Source of the DNA: Desulfarculus baarsii DSM 2075
GTDB taxonomy: Bacteria; Desulfobacterota; Desulfarculia; Desulfarculales; Desulfarculaceae
NCBI RefSeq assembly: GCF_000143965.1
Contig: NC_014365.1
Span: 2,507,501-2,571,500, forward strand
DNA length: 64,000 bases
Direction: 5' to 3'
Part shown: piece by piece, positions 23,843 through 32,248 of the stretch
Position numbering within the stretch: the first letter of the stretch is position 1
Layout of the letters: the number at the start of each line of letters is the position of its first letter
The notes under the pieces: model-generated
The model's database searches: none
What the model was told of the DNA's origin: nothing
What the model saw: the letters and a program-made list of their open reading frames with translations, nothing else
Position numbers and translations under genes: made by a program

Positions 23843-25786
23843 ATGAAAATCAGATTCGAGCCCTTCGAGGTAGAGATCGACGTGGAGCCGGGCACATCCG
23901 TGCTGGAGGCTTCGCTAAACGCCGGCGTGCACATCAACGCCTCCTGCGGCGGGTCGGGCGTGTGCGGCAAATGCCGCGTCAAGGTCTTGTCGGGCCAGTT
24001 CACCGGCGGCGAAAGCGAAAAAATCAGCGCCGAGGACGCCGCCCAGGGCTATCGCCTGGCCTGCACGACCATCCCCACCTCCGATCTGGTGGTCGAGGCC
24101 CCGGTGCACGCCGCCCGCGACACCGCCGCCCTCACGGCTTTGGCCGCCGGCACGGCCCAGACGGCCAAGCTCATCGGCGCCGAGGAACTCAAGGCCGCCG
24201 GCCGCTTCGACCCGGCCCTGGCCAAGGTTCCCGTCACGGTCGATCCGCCCAGCGCCACCGACAACATCAGCGACGTGGGCCGCCTGCTGCGCGGCCTGCG
24301 CAAGCTTGGCGAGAGCCACTTCGCCTTTCGTTTCGAAGCCATCCGCGATCTGCCCGACGCCTGGCGCCAAGGCAACTGGACCGTCACCGCCTCGATCATG
24401 CGCGCGGCCACCCGCACCGGCAAGAACCAGGTCATCCACGTCGACGCCGGCGACGCCAGCCAGCGCAACATCGCCGCGGCCATCGACCTGGGCACCACCA
24501 CCGTCTGGGCCCAGTTCATCGATTTGGCCAGCGGCGAGATCCTGGGGGCCGAGGGCGACTTCAACGCCCAGATCGGCTACGGCGAGGACGTGATCACCCG
24601 CATCATGTACGCCCGCAAGGACGGTGGCCTGCGTCGCCTGCAAGAGGCCGCGGCCAACTCCATCAACGAGGTGCTACGCAAGCTGGCCCGCAAGACCGGC
24701 GTGGACCTGGCCGAGGTCAACCTGGCCACCATCGCCGGCAACACGACGATGACCCAGCTCTTTCTGGGCGTCAATCCCCAGTATATCCGCCTGGACCCCT
24801 ATGTGCCGGCCGCGGCTTATTATCCGCCCGTGCCGGCCCACCAGTTCGGCCTGGCCTTCAACGACCACGTGCCGCTGTTGATCTTCCCGGCGGTGGCCTC
24901 CTACGTGGGCGGCGACGTGGTGGCCGGCGTGATGGGCTCGGGCATGCACGTCGACGAGCGCCTGACGCTGTTCATCGACCTGGGCACCAACGGCGAGGTC
25001 GTGGTGGGCAACAAGGACTGGATGGTCTGCGCGGCGGCCAGCGCCGGCCCGGCCTTCGAGGGCGGCGGCATCAAGTTCGGCATGCGCGCGGCCAAGGGGG
25101 CCATCGAAAACTTCTCGGTGGACCCCTTCACCGGCGAGCCGTCCATCGTCACGGTGGGCCGCGGCCGGGCCAGGGGCATCTGCGGCTCGGGGTTGATCGC
25201 CACCGTGGCCTCCATGCTCATGACCGGCATCATCGACGAACGTGGCAAATTCAACGTCGATCACCCCAGTGATCGCCTGCGCGTGGGCGAGGACGGCCCG
25301 GAGTACGTGCTGGTCTGGCAACAGGACGGCGCGTTGGACCGCGACATCACCCTCACCGAGCCCGACATGGACAACCTCATCCGGGCCAAGGGGGCCATGT
25401 ACGCGGCCTATATCACGCTGTTGGACTCGGTGGGCCTGACCGTCCACGACCTGGACCGGGTGATCCTGGCCGGCGGCTTCGGCCAGAGCATCAACATCGA
25501 GCGGGCCCAGATCATCGGCCTGCTGCCGGAGCTGCCGCCCGAGAAGTTCATCTTCGTGGGCAACGGCTCGCTGCTGGGGGCGCGCCTGGTGTGCATGAGC
25601 AACCGCCTGCGCGAGGAAGTCACCGAGATCGTGGAAAAAATGACCAACTTCGAGCTGTCGGTGGCCCCCAAATACATGGACCATTACATGGCCGCCCAGT
25701 TCCTGCCTCACACCGAGGCCAACGTGCTCTTCCCGGGCGTCCACGCCCAGATCGCCACGGTGCGCGACATGTTGCGCCAAGCCTGA
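23843..25786 (+). CDS. Corrinoid-activating [2Fe-2S]/ASKHA ATPase (AcsV/RACo type)
   Basis: 647 residues. The N-terminal plant-type ferredoxin domain has cluster cysteines 35, 41, 44 and 74 (NASCGGSGVCGKCRVKV, RLACTTIP). A linker region leads to an ASKHA ATPase domain (AAIDLGTTTVWAQFIDL, LTLFIDLGTNGEVVVG, GRARGICGSGLIATV, ILAGGFGQSINIERAQIIGL). This is the layout of RACo/AcsV/RamA-like reductive activators. They use ATP to drive low-potential electrons onto Co(II) corrinoid proteins and return them to Co(I). In sulfate reducers such genes belong with CODH/acetyl-CoA synthase or methyltransferase systems, none of which is in this window. AGGA lies nine bases before the ATG. A terminator follows. 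Confidence 0.93.
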   Translation: MKIRFEPFEVEIDVEPGTSVLEASLNAGVHINASCGGSGVCGKCRVKVLSGQFTGGESEKISAEDAAQGYRLACTTIPTSDLVVEAPVHAARDTAALTALAAGTAQTAKLIGAEELKAAGRFDPALAKVPVTVDPPSATDNISDVGRLLRGLRKLGESHFAFRFEAIRDLPDAWRQGNWTVTASIMRAATRTGKNQVIHVDAGDASQRNIAAAIDLGTTTVWAQFIDLASGEILGAEGDFNAQIGYGEDVITRIMYARKDGGLRRLQEAAANSINEVLRKLARKTGVDLAEVNLATIAGNTTMTQLFLGVNPQYIRLDPYVPAAAYYPPVPAHQFGLAFNDHVPLLIFPAVASYVGGDVVAGVMGSGMHVDERLTLFIDLGTNGEVVVGNKDWMVCAAASAGPAFEGGGIKFGMRAAKGAIENFSVDPFTGEPSIVTVGRGRARGICGSGLIATVASMLMTGIIDERGKFNVDHPSDRLRVGEDGPEYVLVWQQDGALDRDITLTEPDMDNLIRAKGAMYAAYITLLDSVGLTVHDLDRVILAGGFGQSINIERAQIIGLLPELPPEKFIFVGNGSLLGARLVCMSNRLREEVTEIVEKMTNFELSVAPKYMDHYMAAQFLPHTEANVLFPGVHAQIATVRDMLRQA

Positions 25787-25793
25787 CGCCGAC

Positions 25794-25831
25794 GGGCGTC
25801 CGGCCATGCAGGCCGGGCGCCCGCCTTTTTT
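25794..25831 (+). terminator. Rho-independent terminator of the ASKHA gene
   Basis: 12-bp stem with one G-U pair (25794-25805 with 25811-25822), 5-nt loop, then GCC and six U residues. It lies 8 bp past the stop. Confidence 0.9.
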
Positions 25832-25850
25832 GGGCCAGCCGACTGCCCCG

Positions 25851-25879
25851 TTGCGGGGCCACGACCGCTGTGCTAAGCT
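25851..25879 (+). promoter_or_regulatory. Promoter giving a near-leaderless transcript
   Basis: TTGCGG (25851-25856), a 17-bp spacer and TAAGCT (25874-25879). The ATG at 25887 begins 8 bp later, so transcription would start at or beside the start codon. The candidate ribosome site GAGG is only two bases from the ATG and would not be fully transcribed. Confidence 0.5.
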
Positions 25880-25886
25880 TGAGGTC

Positions 25887-26294
25887 ATGAAAAAGGGAAT
25901 AATTTTTCGCTGGATAGTCAACGCCCTGGGCCTGCTGCTGGTCAGCTGGATGTTCGACGGCATCTGGGTCAAGAACATCGGCTGGGCCTTTGTGGCGGCC
26001 ATTTTCCTGGGCGTGTTCAACGCCGTTATCCGCCCCTTGATCATCCTGCTCACCCTTCCGCTGACTTTCCTGACCATGGGCCTGTTCATATTCCTGATAA
26101 ACGCCCTGATGCTGTGGTTGACCGGCTGGCTGTTGGCCGGTTTCGAGGTCAACGGTTTTTGGGCGGCGGTGGGCGGCTCGCTGGTGCTCAGCGCCATCAG
26201 CATGGCCGCCAACAGCCTGGTGGGCGACCGCGGCGGCATCGAGGTCATCGAGCTGCGTCGCGGGTCGGGCGGTCGCTGGGAAACGAGGGGTTAA
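25887..26294 (+). CDS. Phage-holin-IV-superfamily small membrane protein
   Basis: 135 residues with four membrane helices (about 9-25, 31-52, 57-80 and 88-110). The signature NAVIRPLIILLTLPLTFLTM is typical of the PF04020 family (mycobacterial-type phage holin superfamily IV, YvlD-like). Members are common chromosomal membrane proteins and need not be lytic; no phage genes surround it. The function of chromosomal members is uncertain. The next gene starts immediately at its stop codon. Confidence 0.85.
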   Translation: MKKGIIFRWIVNALGLLLVSWMFDGIWVKNIGWAFVAAIFLGVFNAVIRPLIILLTLPLTFLTMGLFIFLINALMLWLTGWLLAGFEVNGFWAAVGGSLVLSAISMAANSLVGDRGGIEVIELRRGSGGRWETRG

Positions 26295-26570
26295 TTGGCC
26301 GAAGACAGAAGCTGCGTGCAGATCAGGGTCGATTCGTGCCTGGGCGTGATCCGCGACGTGTGCCAACGACTGATGGCCGAAAACGTCAGCCCGCGCATCA
26401 TCGAGCAGCTCCAGCACCTCAACGAGATGCTATCGCTGATCGACCACCACGAGGTCAGCGAAAGCGAACTGACGCGTATCGAAGGCTGCACCAACCAGCT
26501 CATGGGCGAACTGGGGTTGTTGTTCAGCCACCAGGGCATCACCGCCCTCTACGACCGCACGGTGCATTAG
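26295..26570 (+). CDS. Small helical hypothetical protein
   Basis: 91 residues starting at TTG 26295, directly after the stop of the holin-like gene, with GAGGGG four bases upstream. It is predicted all-helical (VIRDVCQRLMAENVSPRIIEQL, HLNEMLSLIDHHEVSESELT) with three scattered cysteines and no signal peptide or membrane segment. No family is recognised. Its close coupling to the membrane protein and the shared terminator suggest a joint role. The non-AUG start makes the exact N-terminus uncertain. Confidence 0.65.
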   Translation: MAEDRSCVQIRVDSCLGVIRDVCQRLMAENVSPRIIEQLQHLNEMLSLIDHHEVSESELTRIEGCTNQLMGELGLLFSHQGITALYDRTVH

Positions 26571-26602
26571 GGGGCTTCGCCGTCGCCACGGAGGCGCGAT
26601 CG

Positions 26603-26641
26603 GCGGGAGACGGCCGCGAGGGGCCATGCTCCCGCTTTTTT
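26603..26641 (+). terminator. Rho-independent terminator
   Basis: Stem GCGGGAG (26603-26609) with CTCCCGC (26629-26635), then six U residues. It follows the small helical protein gene by about 30 bp. Confidence 0.8.
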
Positions 26642-26663
26642 GTTTGCGCGCGGCGTTGAAAAT

Positions 26664-26912
26664 CTAGCGGGTGTGGCCGGGCAGGGTAATGGAGGCGCAC
26701 GAGCCGCGTTCGCCGCAGGAGCGGCTCTGCACGCCGCCGGCCGGGCCGGCTGGCCCGCCGCCGCCGACGACCACCGACCCGGCGCTGATCAGGCGAGAGA
26801 TCTCGGGGCTTTTACAAACGGGACACTGGGCGTTGAGGGCGTCGTCGCTTTTCATGCTCAGCAACTCGAACTCGTGGCCGCAGCCCTCGCAACGAAACTC
26901 GTAGATCGGCAT
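26664..26912 (-). CDS. FmdB-family zinc-ribbon protein
   Basis: 82 residues from ATG 26912, which has GGGAGG six bases upstream. The N-terminal FmdB zinc ribbon (MPIYEFRCEGCGHEFELL) has paired CxxC knuckles, the second in NAQCPVCKSPEI. A glycine-rich linker leads to a short tail with two more cysteines (SRSCGERGSCASITL). FmdB proteins are small putative regulators or metal-binding proteins; their role is not established. It is divergent from the exonuclease gene. Confidence 0.9.
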   Translation of the reverse strand: MPIYEFRCEGCGHEFELLSMKSDDALNAQCPVCKSPEISRLISAGSVVVGGGGPAGPAGGVQSRSCGERGSCASITLPGHTR

Positions 26913-26990
26913 TTGCATCCTCCCGCATGGTTGGGCCAAGTGTAGCGCCCGGCGCGGCCCCTGGCAAGCCGGGGCGGAAAGGCTCCCGAC

Positions 26991-27770
26991 ATGGACTGGA
27001 CCATCGCCTCCTTCAACGTCAACGGCCTGCGGGCCCGGCTGGGCATCCTCGGCGACTGGCTGGCCCACAACCAGCCCGACGCCGTCTGCCTGCAAGAAAC
27101 CAAGGTCCAGGACCAGGACTTTCCGCGCCAGGCCGTGGAGGAGTTGGGCTATCACGTGGCCTTTCACGGCCAGAAGAGCTACAACGGCGTCGCCATCCTC
27201 AGCAAACGGCCGGCCGACGAGCACGGTCACGGCTTTGGTGAGCTGTGGGACGACGATCAGGCCCGGCTGCTCTGGGCCAAGCTCGACGGCCTATGGGTGA
27301 TAAACGTCTACGCGCCCCAGGGCCGCGACCCCTCCGACCCGGCCTTTGCCTACAAGCTGGAGTTTTTCCGTCGCCTGCGGGCCTGGCTGGAGGCCCGTTT
27401 CAGCCCTGGCGAGGCCCTGGTCTGCTGCGGCGACTTCAACGTCGCGCCCCAGGACATCGACCTCCACGACCCGGTCAAGCTGGCTGGGCAGGTGGGGTGC
27501 CACCCCGACGAACGAGCGGCCTACGCCAATGTGCTGGATTGGGGCCTGGAAGACGTCTTCCGGCGGCTGCATCCGGCGCAAAAGCAGTTCACGTTCTGGG
27601 ATTATCGCCTGCGTGGGGCGCTCAGCCGCGACCTCGGCTGGCGCATCGACCACATCCTGGCCAGCGCCGGCCTGGCCCCGGCGTGCGGCCAGTGCCTGGT
27701 GGACATGGCCCCGCGCCGGCTGGAAAAGCCATCGGACCACACGCCGATCTTGGCCCGCTTCAGTCGATAG
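26991..27770 (+). CDS. xth: Exodeoxyribonuclease III
   Basis: 259 residues of the EEP nuclease superfamily, an AP endonuclease and 3'-5' exonuclease in base excision repair. Motifs in order: ASFNVNGLRAR (metal-binding Asn), CLQETKVQD (catalytic Glu), VINVYAPQG, CCGDFNVAPQDIDLHDP (Asp and Asn), RRIDHILAS-type block and the terminal SDHTPILARF with the catalytic His. Length fits ExoIII. AAGG lies nine bases before the ATG. The last 11 bases overlap the end of the convergent GGDEF gene. Confidence 0.95.
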   Translation: MDWTIASFNVNGLRARLGILGDWLAHNQPDAVCLQETKVQDQDFPRQAVEELGYHVAFHGQKSYNGVAILSKRPADEHGHGFGELWDDDQARLLWAKLDGLWVINVYAPQGRDPSDPAFAYKLEFFRRLRAWLEARFSPGEALVCCGDFNVAPQDIDLHDPVKLAGQVGCHPDERAAYANVLDWGLEDVFRRLHPAQKQFTFWDYRLRGALSRDLGWRIDHILASAGLAPACGQCLVDMAPRRLEKPSDHTPILARFSR

Positions 27771-28845
27771 GCGCGGCGCGGACCTTGTTGCGGCCACGTT
27801 CCTTGGCCTGGTAGAGCGCCTTGTCGGCGGCGTCGAGCAACTGGCTGGCTTCCTGGCCCGGCCGCCATTGGGCCACGCCCAGGCTCACGGTGAAGCCGCC
27901 GATGGCCTCGAAAGGCGGAGCTTGCGAATTGGCCTGGGTGGTCCGCCTGATTTTTTCGGCCACCAAGAGCGCCTGATCCAACGGGCAATCCAACAACACG
28001 ACCACGAACTCCTCGCCGCCCAGGCGGCCAAGCAGGTCGGTGTTGCGCACGCACTCCCGCAGCCAGCCGGAGAACAGGCGAAGGGCCTCGTCACCGGCCA
28101 GGTGGCCCAGGCGATCGTTGAGGCGTTTGAAGTGATCCAGGTCGGCCATGATGATCGAAAGCGGTGTTTCCGAACGCTGGCAGCGGCGGATTTCCTCCTC
28201 CAGGCGCTGGTGGGTGTAGCGATGGTTGAACAACGAGGTCAGGCCATCGGTGATGGAAAGCTCGGTGAGGCGATGGTTGGCGTCACGCAGGCGCTTGTTC
28301 AGGTCGTCGAGGTCGTTGCTGCGGGCCTCGGCCAGGGATTTTAGCTCCATGATGCGGCTGAGGTTGTCGATCATCTCGGCCACCAGGCCATAGTGCTCGA
28401 TGGCCACGGCCAGGATCGTGCCCATGGAGCGCAAAAAGGTCAAGCGGTCAGGGTCGTCGCCCGGCGCGGCGTCGGCCGGCCACAGCACGCTCAATACGCC
28501 GATTTTGACATCGTAGCCATCCAGCGGCAGACAGGCCAGGCCGGCCAAGTGCAGCGCCGTCAATTCGGCGCGGCCCTGCTCGACCGCTTCGCCCCGGCGC
28601 ATGGCCATGGCTTGAGCGGTGGAGCCCTCGGCCGACAGCTTGGCCCAGGAATGAATACGCACAGGGTCCAGGCCATGGCTGGCCACCAGGTTCAAGGCCT
28701 GATCGTCGCCATCGACCAGATGCAGGCAGGCCATGACGCCTGGCAAGGCGATGCAAATCTCGGCCAAGGCCTGATCGAAAATGGTGCTTACATCCAGTTC
28801 GGAATGCTTGGCCATTGCCGCGACAGTGCGGCCCACAGCCTCCAT
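27760..28845 (-). CDS. GAF-GGDEF diguanylate cyclase
   Basis: 361 residues from ATG 28845, which has GAGGG five bases upstream. A longer frame from GTG 28929 adds 28 residues with atypical codons. A GAF domain (about 15-165) senses an unknown ligand, a coiled coil follows, and the GGDEF domain has the full active signature RLGGEEFVV plus IIMADLDHFKRLND. It should make c-di-GMP. No RxxD inhibitory site is obvious five residues before the signature. It is soluble, with no membrane segment. It converges with, and overlaps by 11 bases, the exonuclease gene. Confidence 0.9.
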   Translation of the reverse strand: MEAVGRTVAAMAKHSELDVSTIFDQALAEICIALPGVMACLHLVDGDDQALNLVASHGLDPVRIHSWAKLSAEGSTAQAMAMRRGEAVEQGRAELTALHLAGLACLPLDGYDVKIGVLSVLWPADAAPGDDPDRLTFLRSMGTILAVAIEHYGLVAEMIDNLSRIMELKSLAEARSNDLDDLNKRLRDANHRLTELSITDGLTSLFNHRYTHQRLEEEIRRCQRSETPLSIIMADLDHFKRLNDRLGHLAGDEALRLFSGWLRECVRNTDLLGRLGGEEFVVVLLDCPLDQALLVAEKIRRTTQANSQAPPFEAIGGFTVSLGVAQWRPGQEASQLLDAADKALYQAKERGRNKVRAAPID

Positions 28846-29507
28846 TTTGGCCCTCAGGCCAGCCAATAATGATGTTTCGTTAGCCTGATTCAACGCGCGG
28901 TGTCTTTCAGCCCGAGGTTGCGTGGCCACCTCATTATTAAGCCGCGGCGGCCGTTGTGATGGTTGAGGCGTGGCTCATTGCTAAAATTATAATATTATGC
29001 GCCTCGGCGCGCACATCTTTCTGGCGTCGCGCCGCGCCGCATCGTGGGCATGGTTGCATGCTAAAGCACATCGGCCTTGGCGCGTCAATGGCCAAAGCAT
29101 GAAAACGATCTCGACATGCCGCTAGTAAAATATGTAGGTCAAAAACCGGGCAATCCGCCGTGCGGGTGAGGGCAAATCGTTTTTTGCGCGACATGATTGC
29201 TTCGCCACGACATTCTCGCCTGGGCCGTGAACCGGCGGCTACACACTGCGTTCGACGAACAATTCCGCCATCGCCAACGGCCAACGTCAACTAATGACTT
29301 CCAATATGGCCCGATGAGCCGTGCGGTCCACTACGCGAAAAATATACGTCCCGCTGTTTTGACGCGCCGCGCAACGGCCATTCGCCGTTTTTTGGCTTCA
29401 TGAAGCCGGCGAGTGCTTTGACATTTTTGCACTTGCAAATGTTTCCAACAGCAGGTAGTTTTTTTAATAAGATGTATCGACAACAAAATTACTTTGGAGA
29501 ATGGGTC
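28846..29507. other. 660-bp gene-poor stretch
   Basis: No supported gene. AT-richer than its surroundings, with an AT-rich patch near 28985-29000 and a small terminator-like hairpin on the plus strand (AACGGC 29373-29378 with GCCGTT 29384-29389, then TTTT). A perfect palindrome GGCTTCATGAAGCC lies at 29394-29407. A 68-codon open frame (29197-29403) has no ribosome site or coding-type codon use. The 3' end holds the regulatory region of the next gene. Confidence 0.5.
29418..29439. promoter_or_regulatory. TTGACA plus palindromic operator candidate
   Basis: TTGACA (29418-29423) is followed at once by the perfect palindrome TTTGCA-CT-TGCAAA (29426-29439). A palindrome in the promoter spacer suggests repression of the downstream small gene. 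No good -10 is found at 17 bp, so this stays tentative. Confidence 0.35.
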
Positions 29508-29858
29508 ATGGCCCGCAAATCAAAGTGGAACGAAGAAGATCGCAAATCCTTGCTCAAAATGGTTCAAGACGGCGTCGCCGAGCAAGAAATTCGCGAAACG
29601 CTAGCATATAACGGAAAGCCCATGACCGCCGTTGAGTTTGCCCAGCAACTCAAGATGGCCATGGTCGATTCCGGGCAGATCAAACAAGCGGCGAAGACCA
29701 AAACCGCCGTTCAAGCCAAAGTCTACGAAGTGACGGCCAAGGGTCGCCTGTCCATCACCGATTTCGAAGAAGTCACCGGGTTTGGCGTCGGCGCCAAGTT
29801 CGCTCTGGAAAAGCCGCGCGGCAAGTCTAAGTCCTGGCGGCTCGTGCCCGTTGACTGA
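29508..29858 (+). CDS. Small basic hypothetical protein, possible DNA-binding
   Basis: 116 residues from ATG 29508, with GGAGA seven bases upstream; the longer frame includes noncoding-type sequence. The N-terminal ARKSKWNEEDRKSLLKMVQD and IRETLAYNGKPMTAVEFAQQL look like a helix-turn-helix or SANT-like fold. The C-terminal half (VYEVTAKGRLSITDFEEVTG, ALEKPRGKSKSWRLVPVD) is a small basic domain. No family is recognised. Codon use is less GC-biased than that of its neighbours. It stands alone between two long noncoding stretches and is followed by an unusually long perfect hairpin. Confidence 0.72.
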   Translation: MARKSKWNEEDRKSLLKMVQDGVAEQEIRETLAYNGKPMTAVEFAQQLKMAMVDSGQIKQAAKTKTAVQAKVYEVTAKGRLSITDFEEVTGFGVGAKFALEKPRGKSKSWRLVPVD

Positions 29859-29880
29859 GCGTTATCGCCTCGCCGCTGGC

Positions 29881-29924
29881 AATACAATGCTTCGCGTCGA
29901 TAAAACGCGAAGCATTGTATTTTA
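29881..29924 (+). terminator. 17-bp perfect hairpin terminator
   Basis: Perfect 17-bp stem (29881-29897 with 29905-29921), 7-nt loop cgataaa, ending in UUUU. It lies 22 bp after the small protein stop. The stem is AT-rich at its base, so it might terminate on either strand. The length is unusual for a plain terminator. Confidence 0.8.
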
Positions 29925-30147
29925 CGTCACGGCGCGACGCCATGCTCGCGCATTTTCGGCACAGTTTTTTCACATCGCGGGCTGATTTGACTTGGCGAAT
30001 AGTCACCCGCCGCATGCTTATATTTATGGTTCAGCCAGCGCCATCGGTTACAAAAAACGTCGCCGGCCAGGGTGTAATTTTGATTTTCTTTCACGTCACG
30101 CACGACGCGGCGGAGCAAGCCGTGCGGGCCAAATCGCCTCAATAGGC
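29925..30147. other. Noncoding stretch before the rhamnose operon
   Basis: About 220 bp of mixed composition between the long hairpin and the rfb promoter. I see no gene, repeat or known RNA in it. Confidence 0.5.
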
Positions 30148-30176
30148 TTGAATCGCTTATGATCATGGCCCATAAT
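30148..30176 (+). promoter_or_regulatory. Sigma-70-type promoter of rfbBDAC
   Basis: TTGAAT (30148-30153), a 17-bp spacer and CATAAT (30171-30176). It gives a leader of about 55 nt before the rfbB start at 30239. Confidence 0.65.
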
Positions 30177-30238
30177 CAGCCCTGTCCCCGATCCGCCAGC
30201 CGCCGCGCAACCCGCGGCCACGCAACATGGAGCCGCGC

Positions 30239-31291
30239 ATGAGCATCATCGTCACGGGAGGAGCGGGCTTTATCGGCTCGGCCCTGGTCAGTCTGCTGGT
30301 CGACCAGGGCGAGGAAAAAGTCGTCTGCCTGGACAAACTGACCTACGCCGCCAACCCGGCCTCCCTGGATCAGGTGGCCGACAAGCCCAACTTCGTCTTC
30401 GAACGGGCCGACATCTGCGCGGCCGACGAAGTGGCGCGCATTTTCACCCAACACAAGCCAACGGCCATCATGCACCTGGCGGCCGAATCCCACGTGGACC
30501 GATCCATCGACGCGCCAGGTCAGTTCATCCAGACCAACATCGTCGGCACCTACACCCTGCTGACCCAAGCCCTGGCCTACTTCGAAACGCTGCCCGCCGC
30601 CGAGCGGGAGCGCTTTCGCTTCTTGCACGTCTCCACCGACGAGGTCTATGGTTCGCTGGGCGAAAGCGGCCTGTTCACCGAGGACATGGCCTACCGACCA
30701 AACTCGCCCTACGCCGCCAGCAAGGCCTCGTCCGACCTGCTGGCGCGGGCCTGGCGCGAGACCTTCGGCCTGCCCACGCTGATCACCAACTGCTCCAACA
30801 ACTACGGCCCACGCCAGTTCCCCGAAAAGCTTATCCCCTTGATGATCATCAAGGGCCTGGCCGGCCAGCCCATGCCCGTTTACGGCAGCGGCCAAAACGT
30901 GCGTGACTGGCTGCACGTCGAAGACCACGCCGAGGCCCTGGCCCTGGTGCTGCGAAACGGCCGCCCGGGCCAGACCTACAACATCGGCGGCGATTCCGAG
31001 CGCGCCAACATTGAGGTCGTCCGGGCCATCTGCGCCGAGTTGGACAGGGCCCTGCCCGATTCGCCGCATCGGCCCCACGCGTCACTGATCCAATCGGTGG
31101 CCGACCGCCCCGGCCACGATCTGCGCTACGCCATGGATTTCAGCAAGCTCAACCGTGAACTGGGCTGGCGGCCCAGGCGCACCTTCGAGCAGGGCCTGGC
31201 CCAGACCGTGCGTTGGTACCTGGACAATAGCCAATGGTGGCGGCCGATCCTCGACGGCGCCTACGGCGGCCAGCGCCTGGGCCTGCGTTGA
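30239..31291 (+). CDS. rfbB: dTDP-glucose 4,6-dehydratase
   Basis: 350 residues, an NAD-dependent extended SDR that converts dTDP-glucose to dTDP-4-keto-6-deoxyglucose, the second step of dTDP-L-rhamnose synthesis. The Rossmann motif is [12 protein letters not shown]. The catalytic set includes [11 protein letters not shown] and the YAASKAS Tyr/Lys pair, followed by [20 protein letters not shown] 30239 has GGAG six bases upstream, while the in-frame ATG at 30227 has none. The stop overlaps the rfbD start (TGATG). First gene of a four-gene operon for surface polysaccharide sugar. Confidence 0.95.
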   Translation: MSIIVTGGAGFIGSALVSLLVDQGEEKVVCLDKLTYAANPASLDQVADKPNFVFERADICAADEVARIFTQHKPTAIMHLAAESHVDRSIDAPGQFIQTNIVGTYTLLTQALAYFETLPAAERERFRFLHVSTDEVYGSLGESGLFTEDMAYRPNSPYAASKASSDLLARAWRETFGLPTLITNCSNNYGPRQFPEKLIPLMIIKGLAGQPMPVYGSGQNVRDWLHVEDHAEALALVLRNGRPGQTYNIGGDSERANIEVVRAICAELDRALPDSPHRPHASLIQSVADRPGHDLRYAMDFSKLNRELGWRPRRTFEQGLAQTVRWYLDNSQWWRPILDGAYGGQRLGLR

Positions 31292-32238
31292 TGAGCCGTT
31301 CGGGGCCGGAGACGCCGTTGGCGCAAAAGCGCATCTATATTCTGGGCGCCGGCGGCCAACTGGGCCGCGAGATGTTGCGCGCCACGCCGCCGGCGGGGCT
31401 GGGCCTACGCGGCTTCAGCCGCCAGGAGTTGGACGTCACCGATCCCACCGCGCTGATGGCGGCCATCGGCGCGGCCGATTGCGCGCTGGTGGTCAACTGC
31501 GCCGCCTACACCGCCGTGGACAAGGCCGAAAGCGACGTTCAGGCCTCTTTCGCCGTCAATGTCGGCGGCGTGGCGGCCATGGCCAGGGCCTGCGACGAGG
31601 CGGCCGTGCCGCTGGTGCATGTCTCCACCGAATACATCTTCGACGGCCGCAAAAACGGCCCCTATGTCGAAGCCGACCAGCCCTCGCCGCTCAACGCCTA
31701 TGGCCAAGGCAAGGCCGAGGCCGAACGCCACGTGCGCCTGCTGGCCAAGCGTCACGTCATCCTGCGCACGTCGTGGCTGTTTTCGGCCCACGGCCACAAC
31801 TTCGTCAAGACCATCCTGCGCCTGGCCCAAAGCCACGAACGCCTGCGCGTGGTCGTCGACCAGATCGGCTGCCCCACTCCGGCCAGGGACATGGCCGAGG
31901 CGATAATGCACATCGCCGGGCAGTTGCTCGCCGGCAAGCAAGACGGCTTCGGCACGTTCCATTATTGCGGGGCGGGCCCGGTCAGTCGCCTGGAGTTCGC
32001 CCGGGCCATTGTCGAACAGGCCCGGCCCCACCTTGGCGAAACGCCGGAGATCGCCCCTACCAGCCAGTCCGCCTTCCCCACTCCGGCCGCCCGGCCGGCC
32101 AACTGCGTGCTGGATTGCGCCAAGATAGTCAAGGCCTATGGTTTGGCGCAAAAATCCTGGGAGCCCGGCCTGGCCGATGTTATAACGGAGCTATACGCCA
32201 AAACGGCTGGCGAGGGCTCGGCGGCCGCCAAAAAATGA
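31291..32238 (+). CDS. rfbD: dTDP-4-dehydrorhamnose reductase
   Basis: 315 residues, an NAD(P)H-dependent SDR performing the last step to dTDP-L-rhamnose. Motifs: ILGAGGQLGREML, VNCAAYTAVDKAE, VSTEYIFDG, NAYGQGKAEAE (Tyr-x3-Lys) and RTSWLFSAHGHNFVKTI. ATG 31291 overlaps the rfbB stop by one base, so translation is coupled. It is somewhat longer than the usual 290-300 residues because of N-terminal and C-terminal extensions. Confidence 0.93.
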   Translation: MSRSGPETPLAQKRIYILGAGGQLGREMLRATPPAGLGLRGFSRQELDVTDPTALMAAIGAADCALVVNCAAYTAVDKAESDVQASFAVNVGGVAAMARACDEAAVPLVHVSTEYIFDGRKNGPYVEADQPSPLNAYGQGKAEAERHVRLLAKRHVILRTSWLFSAHGHNFVKTILRLAQSHERLRVVVDQIGCPTPARDMAEAIMHIAGQLLAGKQDGFGTFHYCGAGPVSRLEFARAIVEQARPHLGETPEIAPTSQSAFPTPAARPANCVLDCAKIVKAYGLAQKSWEPGLADVITELYAKTAGEGSAAAKK

Positions 32239-32248
32239 AAGGTGACAT

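Noticed and set aside
25887-26294. Prophage remnant suggested by the holin-like protein
   Set aside because: No other phage gene, integrase or attachment site lies nearby. This family is widespread as an ordinary chromosomal membrane protein.
29197-29403. A 68-residue open frame in the gap before the small basic protein
   Set aside because: No ribosome site, atypical codons, no motif, and it runs through a terminator-like hairpin.
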